Assembly (NCBI GenBank): GCA_025055455.1
Contig: JANWXD010000006.1
Location: 1-64,000 of the forward strand
Direction of reading: 5' to 3'
Origin: Bryobacteraceae bacterium
GTDB lineage: Bacteria; Acidobacteriota; Terriglobia; Bryobacterales; Bryobacteraceae
DNA length: 64,000 bases
The stretch's first letter is position 1; every line of letters begins with the position of its first letter. Below, one piece after another: positions 43,701 through 51,736 of this stretch. The notes under the pieces are model-generated. The model was not told the origin of the DNA. It saw only the letters and a list, made by a program, of their open reading frames with translations, and did no database searches. The position numbers and the translations under genes were made by a program.

Positions 43701-44483
43701 GTAGCGCGTGGCGAGCAGACGCCGCAGTTGTCCCATCCACTCGGCCTTGAGCTCTTCGTAGCGGCGCGCCTTGGCCGCCTGCCGCTTGAGCGAGTTCATC
43801 TGGCGGGAAACTTCCTCGAGGATGTCGAAAACGCGAGTCAAATTCTGGCGCGCAGCTTCCAGTTTCGCCTCCGCCAGCCGACGCTTGGTCTTGAATTTCG
43901 TGATCCCCGCCGCTTCCTCGATCACGGCGCGGCGGTCTTGGGGCCGCGAGCTGAGAATCTGGCCGATCCGGCCCTGCTCGATGATGGCGTAGCACTCCGG
44001 TCCCAAGCCCGTGCCCATGAACAACTCTTGGATGTCGCGGAGGCGCGCTGGCCGGCCGTTGATCAAGTACTCGCTGTCCCCGGAACGGAACAACCGCCGG
44101 GTGATGGTGATCTCCGCCGGACGCTCGGGGGCCTGCCCGTCGCCGTCGGAGTCCCCGTTGGCGCCCGACCGGAGACGGGACGCTTCCGCGGCGGAGGGGT
44201 CCACCAGCGTGAGGGTGACGGTGGCCATTCCCACGGGCTTGCGGTCGCGCGTGCCCGCAAAGATCACGTCCTCCATGCGCGTACCACGCAACGACTTGGC
44301 GGACTGCTCCCCGAGGACCCAGCTGACGGCGTCGCTCAGATTCGACTTGCCGCAACCGTTCGGACCCACGATCGCGGCGATCCCCGTGCCGTGGAACCGC
44401 AGCTCGGTGCGATCACAGAAGGACTTGAATCCTTGCAGCTCCAAGCGCTTCAGTCGGAGTAAACCGTTGGTGTTTTGCGGCAT
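40776..44483 (-). CDS. smc: Chromosome segregation ATPase SMC
   Basis: Condensin core subunit of 1,235 residues. Walker A is GPNGCGKSN (40-48). A long coiled coil, interrupted by a hinge (about 500-680, AEILGHRAYTTEAVKGLF...), is followed by a second coiled coil and the C-terminal head with LLSGGEKALTALALLLA and Walker B ILDEVDAPLDEPN. It forms a ring with ScpA/ScpB and organises the chromosome. The ATG at 44483 gives the correct N-terminus; the open frame to 45011 lies over the RDD gene. A promoter is proposed at 44529-44557. Confidence 0.97.
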   Translation of the reverse strand: MPQNTNGLLRLKRLELQGFKSFCDRTELRFHGTGIAAIVGPNGCGKSNLSDAVSWVLGEQSAKSLRGTRMEDVIFAGTRDRKPVGMATVTLTLVDPSAAEASRLRSGANGDSDGDGQAPERPAEITITRRLFRSGDSEYLINGRPARLRDIQELFMGTGLGPECYAIIEQGRIGQILSSRPQDRRAVIEEAAGITKFKTKRRLAEAKLEAARQNLTRVFDILEEVSRQMNSLKRQAAKARRYEELKAEWMGQLRRLLATRYSLLEREAARIALDLNLANAQLQRVSGQLAEQEAEYAQLQSRGYQAEDASTASRQRLADWELEAERTRGRRESQAQQAASLEERLAQAQRESGELGERNVALAQELEECRRRVAEVEQLAAGLRSRLEAKASERAHLQRAVADLQQAIETARQRVLALLGESSALRNQLAQLEEYLAGLERDEARLRKEEESALLEWERLQRAQAEVSEKLAARQMTLRALVEERVRTEEQLAARKAAAAQLRSRLEALRSEVSRLRARRDSLAEILGHRAYTTEAVKGLFQAVADGRAGQFQPLGVLADFLEVEPAYEQAAEAFLREELEYVVVSDWPQARLGVQLLSTQLEGRATFVVYGEDDSRLTHSRREPLGGEPPIGPETGIAGRLQDVVRLVNGLGRHPAELLPRLARCFLAEDAASAQRLAGQYPELYFLLPDGACYHGRAVSGGRKLSSGPLSLKRQLRELQALAAARAQDLDRGEADLAKLEEEIAGLERDLEQVRNAQQGQEKESLGLEHELRKLAEELSRCGSRLSVARLELDRVRKSADQASRQGGQWREEIAAKERARQQQEEALSEMRRQLADCEARAARAGEEHAALRAELAGLEERARANESALRRLEAQRAENDRRRQDLEAEMERLAAERARLLDANVALDQRLAQLEDEIGKARGEAEQWAARSAEIRSQLAALDEQLRRLRLEAQAVQEKRAASETELVRLQTELRFLEETCRRDLGAAIQDIVAGQESLPSLEELAEIEAKHQELRERMEALEPVNPQALEEYEETRQRYDFLNAQRQDLLDSIRDTEKAIREIDAETRRRFTEAFDAINAHFRETFRALFGGGVGEMRLTDETNAAESGIDIVASPPGKRLQNVLLLSGGEKALTALALLLAIFKYQPSPFCILDEVDAPLDEPNIGRLMRLLREMSHQTQFVLITHAKRTMEAAETLYGVTMEEPGVSKIVSVRFGTPGRVEQPAWAEAQA

Positions 44484-44528
44484 ATTTGCGATGGGGCGCA
44501 CTGGTGGCGCCACTCGGGGGATGCCTTT

Positions 44529-44557
44529 ATGGTAAACCGAAAGCCGCGACGTGTAAA
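44529..44557 (-). promoter_or_regulatory. Putative smc promoter
   Basis: On the minus strand TTTACA (44557-44552, five of six to TTGACA) and TACCAT (44534-44529, four of six to TATAAT) are 17 bases apart. The -35 lies inside the short inverted repeat at 44556-44577. Confidence 0.5.
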
Positions 44558-44608
44558 GATGTGGAGGGCTACATCTTGGGACGAATGTCCGTTCGCCCCA
44601 ACATGTAG
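44556..44608 (-). repeat. Two overlapping inverted repeats upstream of smc
   Basis: Repeat 1: 44569-44608, a 40-base hairpin with stem segments of 6, 5 and 4 pairs separated by two mismatches and a 6-base loop. Repeat 2: AAGATGT/ACATCTT at 44556-44562 and 44571-44577 with an 8-base loop. They share bases 44569-44577, so only one can form at a time. No T-run follows either on the minus strand. They sit just after the RDD stop and at the smc -35. Confidence 0.65.
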
Positions 44609-44614
44609 GCCCTG

Positions 44615-45517
44615 TCAACCGCCCGGCTCTGGCTCGCGGCGTCGGGCGACAAACGTACGGGAAATGTAGTCGCAGAAACTCAACCGCTCCTCGTCGAAGA
44701 GCACCCACAGGAAGCCGAACCCGGCCGGCAGCAGGCTCAGCGTCCCTGCGGCGACTCGGCCCAACCGCTGCCGCAGCCCTGCGGGCTGGCCGTCGAAGTC
44801 CAGCCACCTCAGCCGGCTCCAACGCATTCCTGGGGAGGCTCCGGACAAGGCGGCCAAGAGCCGGTAGAAGAGCCAGATCAGGGCAAACGTACCAGCCCCG
44901 ACCGCGGCGGCGCTCACGGTGAGGGGAACAGCGCCCGCTCCCAGGCGAAAGATCGCCACGAACAGAGCCCAAGCGGCAAGGATCAACGCCAGATCGAGGA
45001 CCGCCGCCCAAACCCGGATGCTCAAGGGTGCCACTGGCACCTCACAGTTCACGGAAGGCTGCACGCCAGCTGTCCGGAGCGGCGATGGGGTGGGGAGTTC
45101 GAGCAAAAAGTCGAGCTGCTGCTGGACCGGTGCTTGGTAGCGCCGCGCGTCCCTTGCCGCGCCGGCGCCGCGGATCGTTGCGCGGCTTCCACGGCGCGTC
45201 GCACTCGCGGGGAACGGGATCACTCGAGGCGCCGATGAGGCCTCCCAGCGCAGCTCCTCGAACAGCCACTGCTGTTCCGGCGGCGGCACGCGCCCTCGGG
45301 GCGGCGCCGCCGGCCGCGTTGTGACGGAAGCAGTGAGTGCGAAGGCGGTTTCGCCGCGGGGGCCGCCTGGGACCAGCGGTACGCTGCGCGGAGGACGCTG
45401 AAAGGGACGGCCGCACCGGGCGCATCGGTGAGCGCCTTCGGGATTGGAGTACCGGCAATACCGGCAGTCCATCAGGCCGGGCCTCTTGCGCTGCCTTGCG
45501 AGTTCGATTTCCTGCAT
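44615..45517 (-). CDS. RDD-family membrane protein with N-terminal zinc ribbon
   Basis: About 300 residues. Near the N-terminus is a zinc ribbon (CRYC...CARC with CxxC pairs). A long Pro/Arg-rich disordered linker (about 45-165) follows, then an RDD domain with membrane helices (VWAAVLDLALILAAWALFVAIF, AAVGAGTFALIWLFYRLLAALSGASPGMR). The zinc ribbon plus RDD layout recurs in bacteria; transport or sensing is suspected for RDD, but the function is unknown. Start uncertain: ATG 45517 is chosen because the GTG at 45547 overlaps lptD; the ATG at the CRYC motif (45472) is another choice. Confidence 0.82.
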   Translation of the reverse strand: MQEIELARQRKRPGLMDCRYCRYSNPEGAHRCARCGRPFQRPPRSVPLVPGGPRGETAFALTASVTTRPAAPPRGRVPPPEQQWLFEELRWEASSAPRVIPFPASATRRGSRATIRGAGAARDARRYQAPVQQQLDFLLELPTPSPLRTAGVQPSVNCEVPVAPLSIRVWAAVLDLALILAAWALFVAIFRLGAGAVPLTVSAAAVGAGTFALIWLFYRLLAALSGASPGMRWSRLRWLDFDGQPAGLRQRLGRVAAGTLSLLPAGFGFLWVLFDEERLSFCDYISRTFVARRREPEPGG

Positions 45518-45531
45518 GCTAGCGTCGGAAT

Positions 45532-47844
45532 TTGAAACCTCTTCCACGAGCGCCGCGCGACGCTTCTCTTTCCCTAACTAACATAATCTTCGGAATTTGT
45601 CACGGCGAACTTTGCGTCCTGCTCGCCGTGCTGGCGCTGCTTGTGCCGCACAGCACCGCCCAGCCGCGCGCGCCGGAGCAGCCCGGACCCGGGGAGGTGC
45701 TGCTCCGGGCCCTCACCCAGCGGGCGGAGGGCCCATGGTTCCGGCTCCAAGGCGCCGTGGAGATCGAAACCAACGAGATGCGGCTCACGGCGGACGAAGT
45801 GGAATACAACCAGGAAACCAAGGAGGCACGGGCGTCCGGCCACGTTCACTTCCGTCACTTTGCCCGCGGCGAAGAACTTTGGGCCGATCGGGCGGAGCTG
45901 AATCTGGCGGAGGAGACCGGGCGGTTCTATCGAGTGCGCGGTGTCACGCCGCCGCGGGTCGAGCCCCGGCCGGGCTTGCTCGTGACGAGCAATCCCTTCT
46001 ACTTCGAAGGTGCCTGGGCGGAGAAGAAAAAAAATCGCTACATTCTCCACGACGGCTTCGTAACCAACTGCGAGCTGCCCCGGCCTTGGTGGAAGCTGAG
46101 TGCTCCCGTGTTCGACATTATTCCCAACGAGCGGGCCATCGTGCGGCGCTCCACGTTCCGGCTCAAAGGCGTCCCGTTGTTTTACTCGCCATTTTTTTAC
46201 AAATCTCTAGCATCGCAGCCGCGCAAGAGCGGTTTCCTCACGCCGAACCTCGGAAATTCTTCGCGCCGGGGCAAGATGGTCGGCATCGGGTACTACTGGG
46301 CGATGCACCGCAGCCTGGATGCCGCTTACCGCGCGCAACTGTTCACCCAGCGCGGCTTCGCCCACCATGTGGACGTTCGCGGCAAGCCCACGCGCACGAG
46401 CGACTTCAACGTTTACCTTTACGGGGTCAACGACCGCGGCCCGATCTTGCCGGGGGGACGCCGTGGGGACAAGGAAGGCGGCCTGATCCTGAGCGTGGAG
46501 GGGCGCTCCGAGCTGGGCGGCGGCTGGCAGGCCCGCGGCGAGGGCAACTACCTGAGCTCGCTCCGATTCCGCCAGGCCTTCACGGAATCCTTCAATGAAG
46601 CGATCTTCTCCGAGGTACACTCCGTGGGCTTCGTGGACAAGCACGGGAGCAGCTGGGGGCTGAACTTTCTATTCGAGCGCAACGAGAACATCCAGAGCAT
46701 CCGGCCGGGCGATACGATCGTGATCCGCAAGCTGCCGGAGGTGCAGTTCACAAGCCGGGAGCGCCAAATCTGGAGCCGCGGCCTGCCCGTGTGGGTGTCG
46801 CTCGATTCCCGCGCTGGCCTGGTGCGTCGGAATCAGCCGCTGTTTCAGACGCGGCAGTTTCTCGAGCGGGTGCACTTGGCGCCGCGCGTCATGACGGCCC
46901 TGGAGTGGAAAGGTTTCCGGCTGCTGCCGTCGTTTTCCCTGAGCGAGACGCACTATGGGGAGCGTTTCGAAAGCGGGAAAGTGACGGGCCGCAACCTGTT
47001 GCGGAGCGCCCGGGAACTCGCCATCGAGCTTGTGCCGCCATCGCTGGCGCGCGTCTTCGAGGGTCCCGGGTGGCTGGGCGATCAGGTCAAGCACGTCATC
47101 GAGCCGCGCCTGTCGTTCCGCCATGCCTCCGGAATTGCGAACTTCGACGACCTGATCCGGTTCGACGAAACCGAGCTGCTCTCCAACACCACGGAAGCCG
47201 AGATTTCGCTCATTCATCGGCTGTATGCCAAGCGCCGCGGCGAGGTCCAGGAAATTCTCAGCTGGCAACTGTGGCAACGCCGATATTTCGATCCGGAATT
47301 CGGGGGCGCGGTCGTCGCCGGGCGCCGCAATGTCGTGCTGAGCTCGGCGACCCTGACGCCCTTCGCCTTTCTGGACCAGCCACGCCATTACTCTCCGGTG
47401 GTCTCCGTGTTGCGCCTCAGCCCCTCGCCCCGTTTCGGCATGGAATGGCGCAGCGATTACGACCCGCTGCGGGGCAAGCTGGTGAACGGAGGCTTGACGG
47501 CGGACGTCCGCTTCTCGGAGTATTTCCTTTCCTTGGGCCACAATTTCGTCCGCAGCTCGCCATTGTTGACGCCCGGGGCCCACCAGTTCCGGGGCCTGCT
47601 CGGGATCGGCAACGAGAACCGGCGCGGCTGGAACGCGGCCTTCAGCGCCATCTACGACGTCCGCACCGGCGTAATGCAGTTCGCCACCACCCAAGTCACT
47701 TACAACACGGAATGTTGCGGCTTCAGCGTCCAGTACCGGCGCTTCGGCTTCGGCACGCGGAACGAGAACCAGTTTCGCGTGGCGTTTTCAGTAGCGAACA
47801 TCGGCTCCTTTGGCACGCTCAAGCGCCAAGAGCGATTGTTCTGA
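45532..47844 (+). CDS. lptD: LPS-assembly protein LptD
   Basis: Outer-membrane beta-barrel of 770 residues that inserts LPS into the outer leaflet with LptE. A signal peptide (LCVLLAVLALLVPHSTAQ, about 29-46) precedes an OstA/LptA-like jellyroll (RLTADEVEYNQETKEARASGHV) and the barrel. The cysteines for the interdomain disulfide seem present: one in FVTNCELPRPWW and the adjacent pair in YNTECCGF. The start is a TTG at 45532, giving an unusually long 28-residue basic region; no ATG or GTG fits better. Divergent from the RDD gene with almost no spacer. Confidence 0.92.
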   Translation: MKPLPRAPRDASLSLTNIIFGICHGELCVLLAVLALLVPHSTAQPRAPEQPGPGEVLLRALTQRAEGPWFRLQGAVEIETNEMRLTADEVEYNQETKEARASGHVHFRHFARGEELWADRAELNLAEETGRFYRVRGVTPPRVEPRPGLLVTSNPFYFEGAWAEKKKNRYILHDGFVTNCELPRPWWKLSAPVFDIIPNERAIVRRSTFRLKGVPLFYSPFFYKSLASQPRKSGFLTPNLGNSSRRGKMVGIGYYWAMHRSLDAAYRAQLFTQRGFAHHVDVRGKPTRTSDFNVYLYGVNDRGPILPGGRRGDKEGGLILSVEGRSELGGGWQARGEGNYLSSLRFRQAFTESFNEAIFSEVHSVGFVDKHGSSWGLNFLFERNENIQSIRPGDTIVIRKLPEVQFTSRERQIWSRGLPVWVSLDSRAGLVRRNQPLFQTRQFLERVHLAPRVMTALEWKGFRLLPSFSLSETHYGERFESGKVTGRNLLRSARELAIELVPPSLARVFEGPGWLGDQVKHVIEPRLSFRHASGIANFDDLIRFDETELLSNTTEAEISLIHRLYAKRRGEVQEILSWQLWQRRYFDPEFGGAVVAGRRNVVLSSATLTPFAFLDQPRHYSPVVSVLRLSPSPRFGMEWRSDYDPLRGKLVNGGLTADVRFSEYFLSLGHNFVRSSPLLTPGAHQFRGLLGIGNENRRGWNAAFSAIYDVRTGVMQFATTQVTYNTECCGFSVQYRRFGFGTRNENQFRVAFSVANIGSFGTLKRQERLF

Positions 47845-47859
47845 ATCCGCGGAGTCTCG

Positions 47860-50139
47860 ATGGCCCGAGTACGCCTGGCGGGCACGATCCTGACCGGCCT
47901 CCTGGGCGGGGGCTTTGCCACGTGTTGGGGCACCGAGTGGTTCGGCGCCAATCTGCCGTGGGTGCACTACGGGGACATCGGTTGCAATGCGTGGGGTTGC
48001 CGCGGGTTTTCGACCCTGGGGTTCGTCGCGGAAACCTATCCCGGAGCGAGGTGCCTGACCGACGTCCGGCACGTCGCCTCCAACCCCTTTTCAGGCCAGC
48101 CCGCTCTGGCGTTCCGCGCAACCTGCGACGGCCGGGATCCGGCAGCGGCGGCCGGCGAGCTGTACACGGATCCCTCCGCAACGGCGCCCGTGCCCTGCCC
48201 CAAGCGCCTCCCTGGCACCCTGTTGGACCTTGAAGGCGTCACCCTTCGAACGCGCATCTGTTTCCCGCCAGGCAGCGCCGGGTCTCCGCAAGCGCCAAAC
48301 ACGGTCCAGTTTCTCTTCAAATCACGCGTGGGCGAGGAATTTCCCTCGCTGTACAGCGAGCCCGTTCCGATTGCACCCTCTTGGGAGCAGCAGTGCGCCG
48401 ACCTGGAGTTTCGCGTCAGCAACGCTGGGCCGGGACACCGGTTCGGGGCCTTTGACGCCCGGCGCGTGGCCCTCGTCGGACTCCGGATCGCGGCCGGTGC
48501 GGCGCGACTCGACGGGGAGTTCTACCTGGAACGGTTGGTTCTCGAGACCCAGCCGCCGATCGTGTACGACTTCCGCACGACAGCTCTCGAGGAAGATCTC
48601 GTCCTCATCCGGCGGCTGGCCGAGGCGCTGGGCGCTCGACCCGTGGCGCGGGTCTTCACGCTGGTGGACGGGCGCTCCGGAATCGAATTCGCCTCCGACG
48701 GCACGGTGCGCGGGCTCCAGCAACAGGCGCTGCGCGATTTCGAAGCCCTGGTGGAGGCCGCGCGGAAAGCCAGAGTATGGTTGATGCCTGTCCTGTTCGA
48801 CTTCGGTTGGTTCAGCCGCCCGCGGCAGGTCAGCGGGGTCCAGCTGGGCGGCCGGAGCTATTTCGCTCGCGATCCCGTAGCGCGGCAAACTCTGCTGGAT
48901 CGCGTCCTCGCGCCGCTGCTGGAGCGGCACGGCAACGAGCCGTGGATCTACGCCTGGGAGGTCATCAACGAGCCGGAGTGGGTTACCACCGGAATTGCCG
49001 GTTTCCGGCCGGATGAGCGGGAACACGACCCGGTCACTTTGGCCGAGATGCGCGAGTTCGTGCGCGCCTGCGCCGATTTGGTCCGCAAATTCACCCGCCA
49101 CCAGGTCACCACCGGCAGCGCGCGCCGGTCCTGGACACCGCTTTGGGACGGCTTGGGGCTGTCGCTTCACAGCTTCCATTTCTATGACTGGGATCGAGCG
49201 GAGTCATTTCCGTGGCGCCCGTGGACTCAGCTCGGGCTGGACGGACCGGTGCTCATCGGAGAAGTCCCCACTTCGGGGAGTTCTTTCCGGCCGGGCGATT
49301 ATCTGCGCGCCGCCCGCGCCGGCGGCTATGCGGGCGTGTGCCTGTGGAGCTGCCGCGCCGCCGACGCCGCCTCCGACTTCCCGGCGGCGGCCGCGGATCT
49401 TTGGGCGCGCGTGCCCCAGGTTTCGCTTCCCGGCCTCGTCAACGCGGCCAGCTTCGCGCCCGGTCCCTTGGTGCCGGACGCTTGGTTCTCGCTGTTCGGA
49501 GAAAATCTCGCCTCAGGCCTTTCGACCGACCACTCGTTGCCCCTTTCGCTCGGCGACACGGCGGTGAGCATAGCCGCCGACGATCGCGCCGCTTACCCGG
49601 CGCGCTTGTTATTCGTGGCGCCGGGCCAGATCAACTTACTGGCACCCGGTTCTGTGCGGCCCGGGCGCGCCGTGGTCACCGTGCGGCGGCTGGATGGCGG
49701 GGTGGCGGCGGTCGAGGTTCCGACGGCTCGCGTTTCCCCGGGCTTGTTCACCGCTGACGGCTCCGGGCGCGGCATCGCTGCCGCCCTGATCGCGCGGGTG
49801 CGCGGCGGCCAAGTCACGCGCGTGGAGCCGGTTTTTGATTGCGAGCCTGCCGGCGGCGCCTGTCGCGAGCGCACGTTCGTCTTCGGGCCGCCGGACGAAG
49901 AGGCCGTGCTGATGCTGTTCGGCACTGGCATCCGCCACCGCGCCGATTCCACCCAGATTTTCGTGCGCGCCGGCGGCGACGAACTGCCCTTGCTGTATGC
50001 GGGAGCGCAAGGCCAGTACGCAGGTCTCGATCAGATCAATGTGCTGCTGCCGCGCGCGCTCGCCGGCAAAGGAACAGTCGAGGTAGTGCTGGTCGTCGAG
50101 GGCCAATCCTCCAACGCCGTCACGCTGCGCTTCGACTGA
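47860..50139 (+). CDS. Secreted GH5-like glycosidase with TIGR03437 C-terminal domain
   Basis: 759 residues. N-terminal signal peptide (about 1-20), then a cysteine-rich module with a predicted ligand-binding jellyroll (about 25-235), then a TIM-barrel with the GH5/clan A hallmarks: acid/base E371 in WEVINEPEW and nucleophile E468 in LIGEVPTS, with HSFHFYDW between. From about 523 to the end lies a TIGR03437 domain (LVNAASFAPGPLVPDAWFSLFGENLA, APGQINLLAP, GQYAGLDQINVLLP), a Solibacter-type module of unknown role found at C-termini of secreted proteins. Substrate probably a beta-linked mannan or glucan (inference). 15 bases after lptD. Confidence 0.87.
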   Translation: MARVRLAGTILTGLLGGGFATCWGTEWFGANLPWVHYGDIGCNAWGCRGFSTLGFVAETYPGARCLTDVRHVASNPFSGQPALAFRATCDGRDPAAAAGELYTDPSATAPVPCPKRLPGTLLDLEGVTLRTRICFPPGSAGSPQAPNTVQFLFKSRVGEEFPSLYSEPVPIAPSWEQQCADLEFRVSNAGPGHRFGAFDARRVALVGLRIAAGAARLDGEFYLERLVLETQPPIVYDFRTTALEEDLVLIRRLAEALGARPVARVFTLVDGRSGIEFASDGTVRGLQQQALRDFEALVEAARKARVWLMPVLFDFGWFSRPRQVSGVQLGGRSYFARDPVARQTLLDRVLAPLLERHGNEPWIYAWEVINEPEWVTTGIAGFRPDEREHDPVTLAEMREFVRACADLVRKFTRHQVTTGSARRSWTPLWDGLGLSLHSFHFYDWDRAESFPWRPWTQLGLDGPVLIGEVPTSGSSFRPGDYLRAARAGGYAGVCLWSCRAADAASDFPAAAADLWARVPQVSLPGLVNAASFAPGPLVPDAWFSLFGENLASGLSTDHSLPLSLGDTAVSIAADDRAAYPARLLFVAPGQINLLAPGSVRPGRAVVTVRRLDGGVAAVEVPTARVSPGLFTADGSGRGIAAALIARVRGGQVTRVEPVFDCEPAGGACRERTFVFGPPDEEAVLMLFGTGIRHRADSTQIFVRAGGDELPLLYAGAQGQYAGLDQINVLLPRALAGKGTVEVVLVVEGQSSNAVTLRFD

Positions 50140-50213
50140 GGCGCCATGTCGCCCGCCGGGGAACGGTTGCATGAAGGCGGAAGCGCTTCGGCCGTCCTCG
50201 CCCACGCGGCGAG

Positions 50214-51005
50214 TCAAAGCGGCCTCTTGAGGATCTTGATGTTCGGCGGCAGTTGAAATAGGCTGTCGCTCAAGTTTTGGTTGATCGCCACGCTCTCCGA
50301 GAAAATCTCGTAGACTTTTTCCCCATCCCGGCGGCGGACCATCGTGAACGGCCACTGGATGCCGCCGACGTCGCGATATTTGCCGAACTCCATGTCTTCT
50401 TCGATCCGGCGTCGCGTTTTCGGATCGCGCCGATAGAAGACCTGCCGCAGGGGAAGCTTCGTCGAGCGGTGGAAGTACACGCTCACAACGCGGTTCTCGG
50501 AATCCACCACGTCGACGATTTCCACGGGCTGGTTCATCCAAACCTCGCTGCCCCGGGACTCGAACAGGAGACCGGGCTCGTCGAGCCGCTGGCGGAGGAT
50601 GTAGAAAATGTTGTGCAGCGTGCTGGCGCGGTAGCGCTCGAGCGCTTCCTCGGGGAGGGGCCGCGCGCCTCGAAAGGTAATCTCCCAGCCGGCATCCCCC
50701 GTGAACAGCACGGAGCTGTATTCGTCCTTGCCGAAGGCCTGCCGCTCCCGCACCCCTAAGAAGTCGGCTGGCGCGGTCTGGGGGCGCGGCACGTATTTCG
50801 TATAAATCTTGGCGATTGACAGTCCGGAAAGCTCTTCCCGGTAAAAGGAGTAGGCGCGCCCGGTCTCCACGCGGTCCTGCATGGCGAGGAAACGCCGGCC
50901 GCCGAGCGCTTCGAGGGCCTCATGAACCACGCGGCGGCCATGCTCCTGCTTGGTTTCAGCCAAGCCCGCCGCAGCGACCAGCAAAACGACGAGCCCCTGC
51001 CTCAT
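50214..51005 (-). CDS. Exported protein, LolA/LolB-like fold suspected
   Basis: 263 residues. Signal peptide (MRQGLVVLLVAAAGLAE). The mature part (EALGGRRFLAMQDRVETGRAYSFYREELSGLS, YRDVGGIQWPFTMVRRRDGEKVYEIFSESVAINQNLSDSLFQLP, spread over the length) fits the outer-membrane lipoprotein-sorting-like beta fold common in acidobacteria. It overlaps the macrodomain gene by 4 bases. Function unknown; a role in lipid or lipoprotein handling is only suggested by the fold. Confidence 0.8.
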   Translation of the reverse strand: MRQGLVVLLVAAAGLAETKQEHGRRVVHEALEALGGRRFLAMQDRVETGRAYSFYREELSGLSIAKIYTKYVPRPQTAPADFLGVRERQAFGKDEYSSVLFTGDAGWEITFRGARPLPEEALERYRASTLHNIFYILRQRLDEPGLLFESRGSEVWMNQPVEIVDVVDSENRVVSVYFHRSTKLPLRQVFYRRDPKTRRRIEEDMEFGKYRDVGGIQWPFTMVRRRDGEKVYEIFSESVAINQNLSDSLFQLPPNIKILKRPL

Positions 51006-51595
51006 CCGGTTCGACTCCCAACGCCGGCCGGGCGATCTAAGCCGCCGCCGAATTCCTTCTCCGCCGCCTCCGCATAGGCGCGATACGTGGCCTCGTCGAA
51101 GAGAACGAACACGGCCTCGCGCACCTTGTTCTCTGGGCGCGCAAGCCAATCCCGCACGATCCGCAGGGCCACAGCCGCGGCCTCTCGCACGGGATAGCCG
51201 TACGCTCCGGTGCTAATCGAAGGAAAGGTGATCACTTGGACCCCGCGTTCTTCCGCCATCTGGAGGCAGGTGCGGTAGCAGGAGGCGAGCAGTTCCGCCT
51301 CGTTGTGCGTGCCTCCGCGCCAGATGGGGCCGACGGCGTGGAAGACGTACCGGGCGGGTAACCTCCCCGCGGTCGTAGCCACGGCGCTTCCCGTTGGGCA
51401 GCCGCCCGTACGTTCCCGGATCACATCCAGTTCCTTCATGATCTCGGGCCCGCCGGCGCGGTGGATCGCGCCATCCACACCACCTCCACCTCGCAGAGCG
51501 GAGTTGGCCGCGTTGACGATGGCATCCGCCGGCACCTTGGTGATGTCCCCGATCATCAGCCTGAGCACACTGCCGTTAGGAAAGCGCCTCTCCAT
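51002..51595 (-). CDS. Macrodomain protein, O-acetyl-ADP-ribose deacetylase type
   Basis: 197 residues. MacroD-type motifs: IGDITKVPADAIVNAANSALRGGGGVDGAIH (ligand loop 1, in two parts), GSAVATTAGRLPARYVFHAVGP, and FPSISTGAYGYP (loop 2). The enzyme hydrolyses O-acetyl-ADP-ribose and mono-ADP-ribosylated residues. It also resembles YmdB. A TACAAT box lies 8 bases before the ATG. Coupled by a 4-base overlap to the exported protein gene, an odd pairing. Confidence 0.94.
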   Translation of the reverse strand: MERRFPNGSVLRLMIGDITKVPADAIVNAANSALRGGGGVDGAIHRAGGPEIMKELDVIRERTGGCPTGSAVATTAGRLPARYVFHAVGPIWRGGTHNEAELLASCYRTCLQMAEERGVQVITFPSISTGAYGYPVREAAAVALRIVRDWLARPENKVREAVFVLFDEATYRAYAEAAEKEFGGGLDRPAGVGSRTG

Positions 51596-51603
51596 GCATC
51601 GCT

Positions 51604-51609
51604 ATTGTA
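51604..51609 (-). promoter_or_regulatory. TACAAT -10 element, 8 bases before the macrodomain start
   Basis: TACAAT (five of six to TATAAT) on the minus strand ends 8 bases before the ATG at 51595. No Shine-Dalgarno fits in between, so a leaderless transcript is likely. Confidence 0.45.
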
Positions 51610-51611
51610 GC

Positions 51612-51711
51612 CCCTCTCTCCCCGGGTTAACGGCAGTGACGCGGTTCCCGATCCTCGGCGCCACGCCCGCTGTGCGGCTCAAACAAGCAGCGGGCCTCGA
51701 CGGAGAGAGGG
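51612..51711. repeat. Long-spaced 10-base inverted repeat between divergent genes
   Basis: CCCTCTCTCC at 51612-51621 and GGAGAGAGGG at 51702-51711 are perfect complements, 80 bases apart, flanking the space between the macrodomain -10 and the HAD -10. Could be an operator pair or chance. Confidence 0.5.
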
Positions 51712-51721
51712 CGCCTTCCCC

Positions 51722-51727
51722 TATGCT
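51722..51727 (+). promoter_or_regulatory. TATGCT -10 element, 9 bases before the HAD phosphatase start
   Basis: TATGCT (four of six to TATAAT) ends 9 bases before the ATG at 51737; another candidate leaderless start. Confidence 0.35.
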
Positions 51728-51736
51728 GGACTTAGA

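Noticed and set aside
44569-44608. Rho-independent terminator after the RDD gene
   Set aside because: The hairpin is strong but lacks a following T-run on the minus strand; kept as an unexplained inverted repeat instead.
44484-45011. N-terminal extension of SMC
   Set aside because: The frame is open but overlaps the RDD gene; SMC homology begins at the ATG at 44483.
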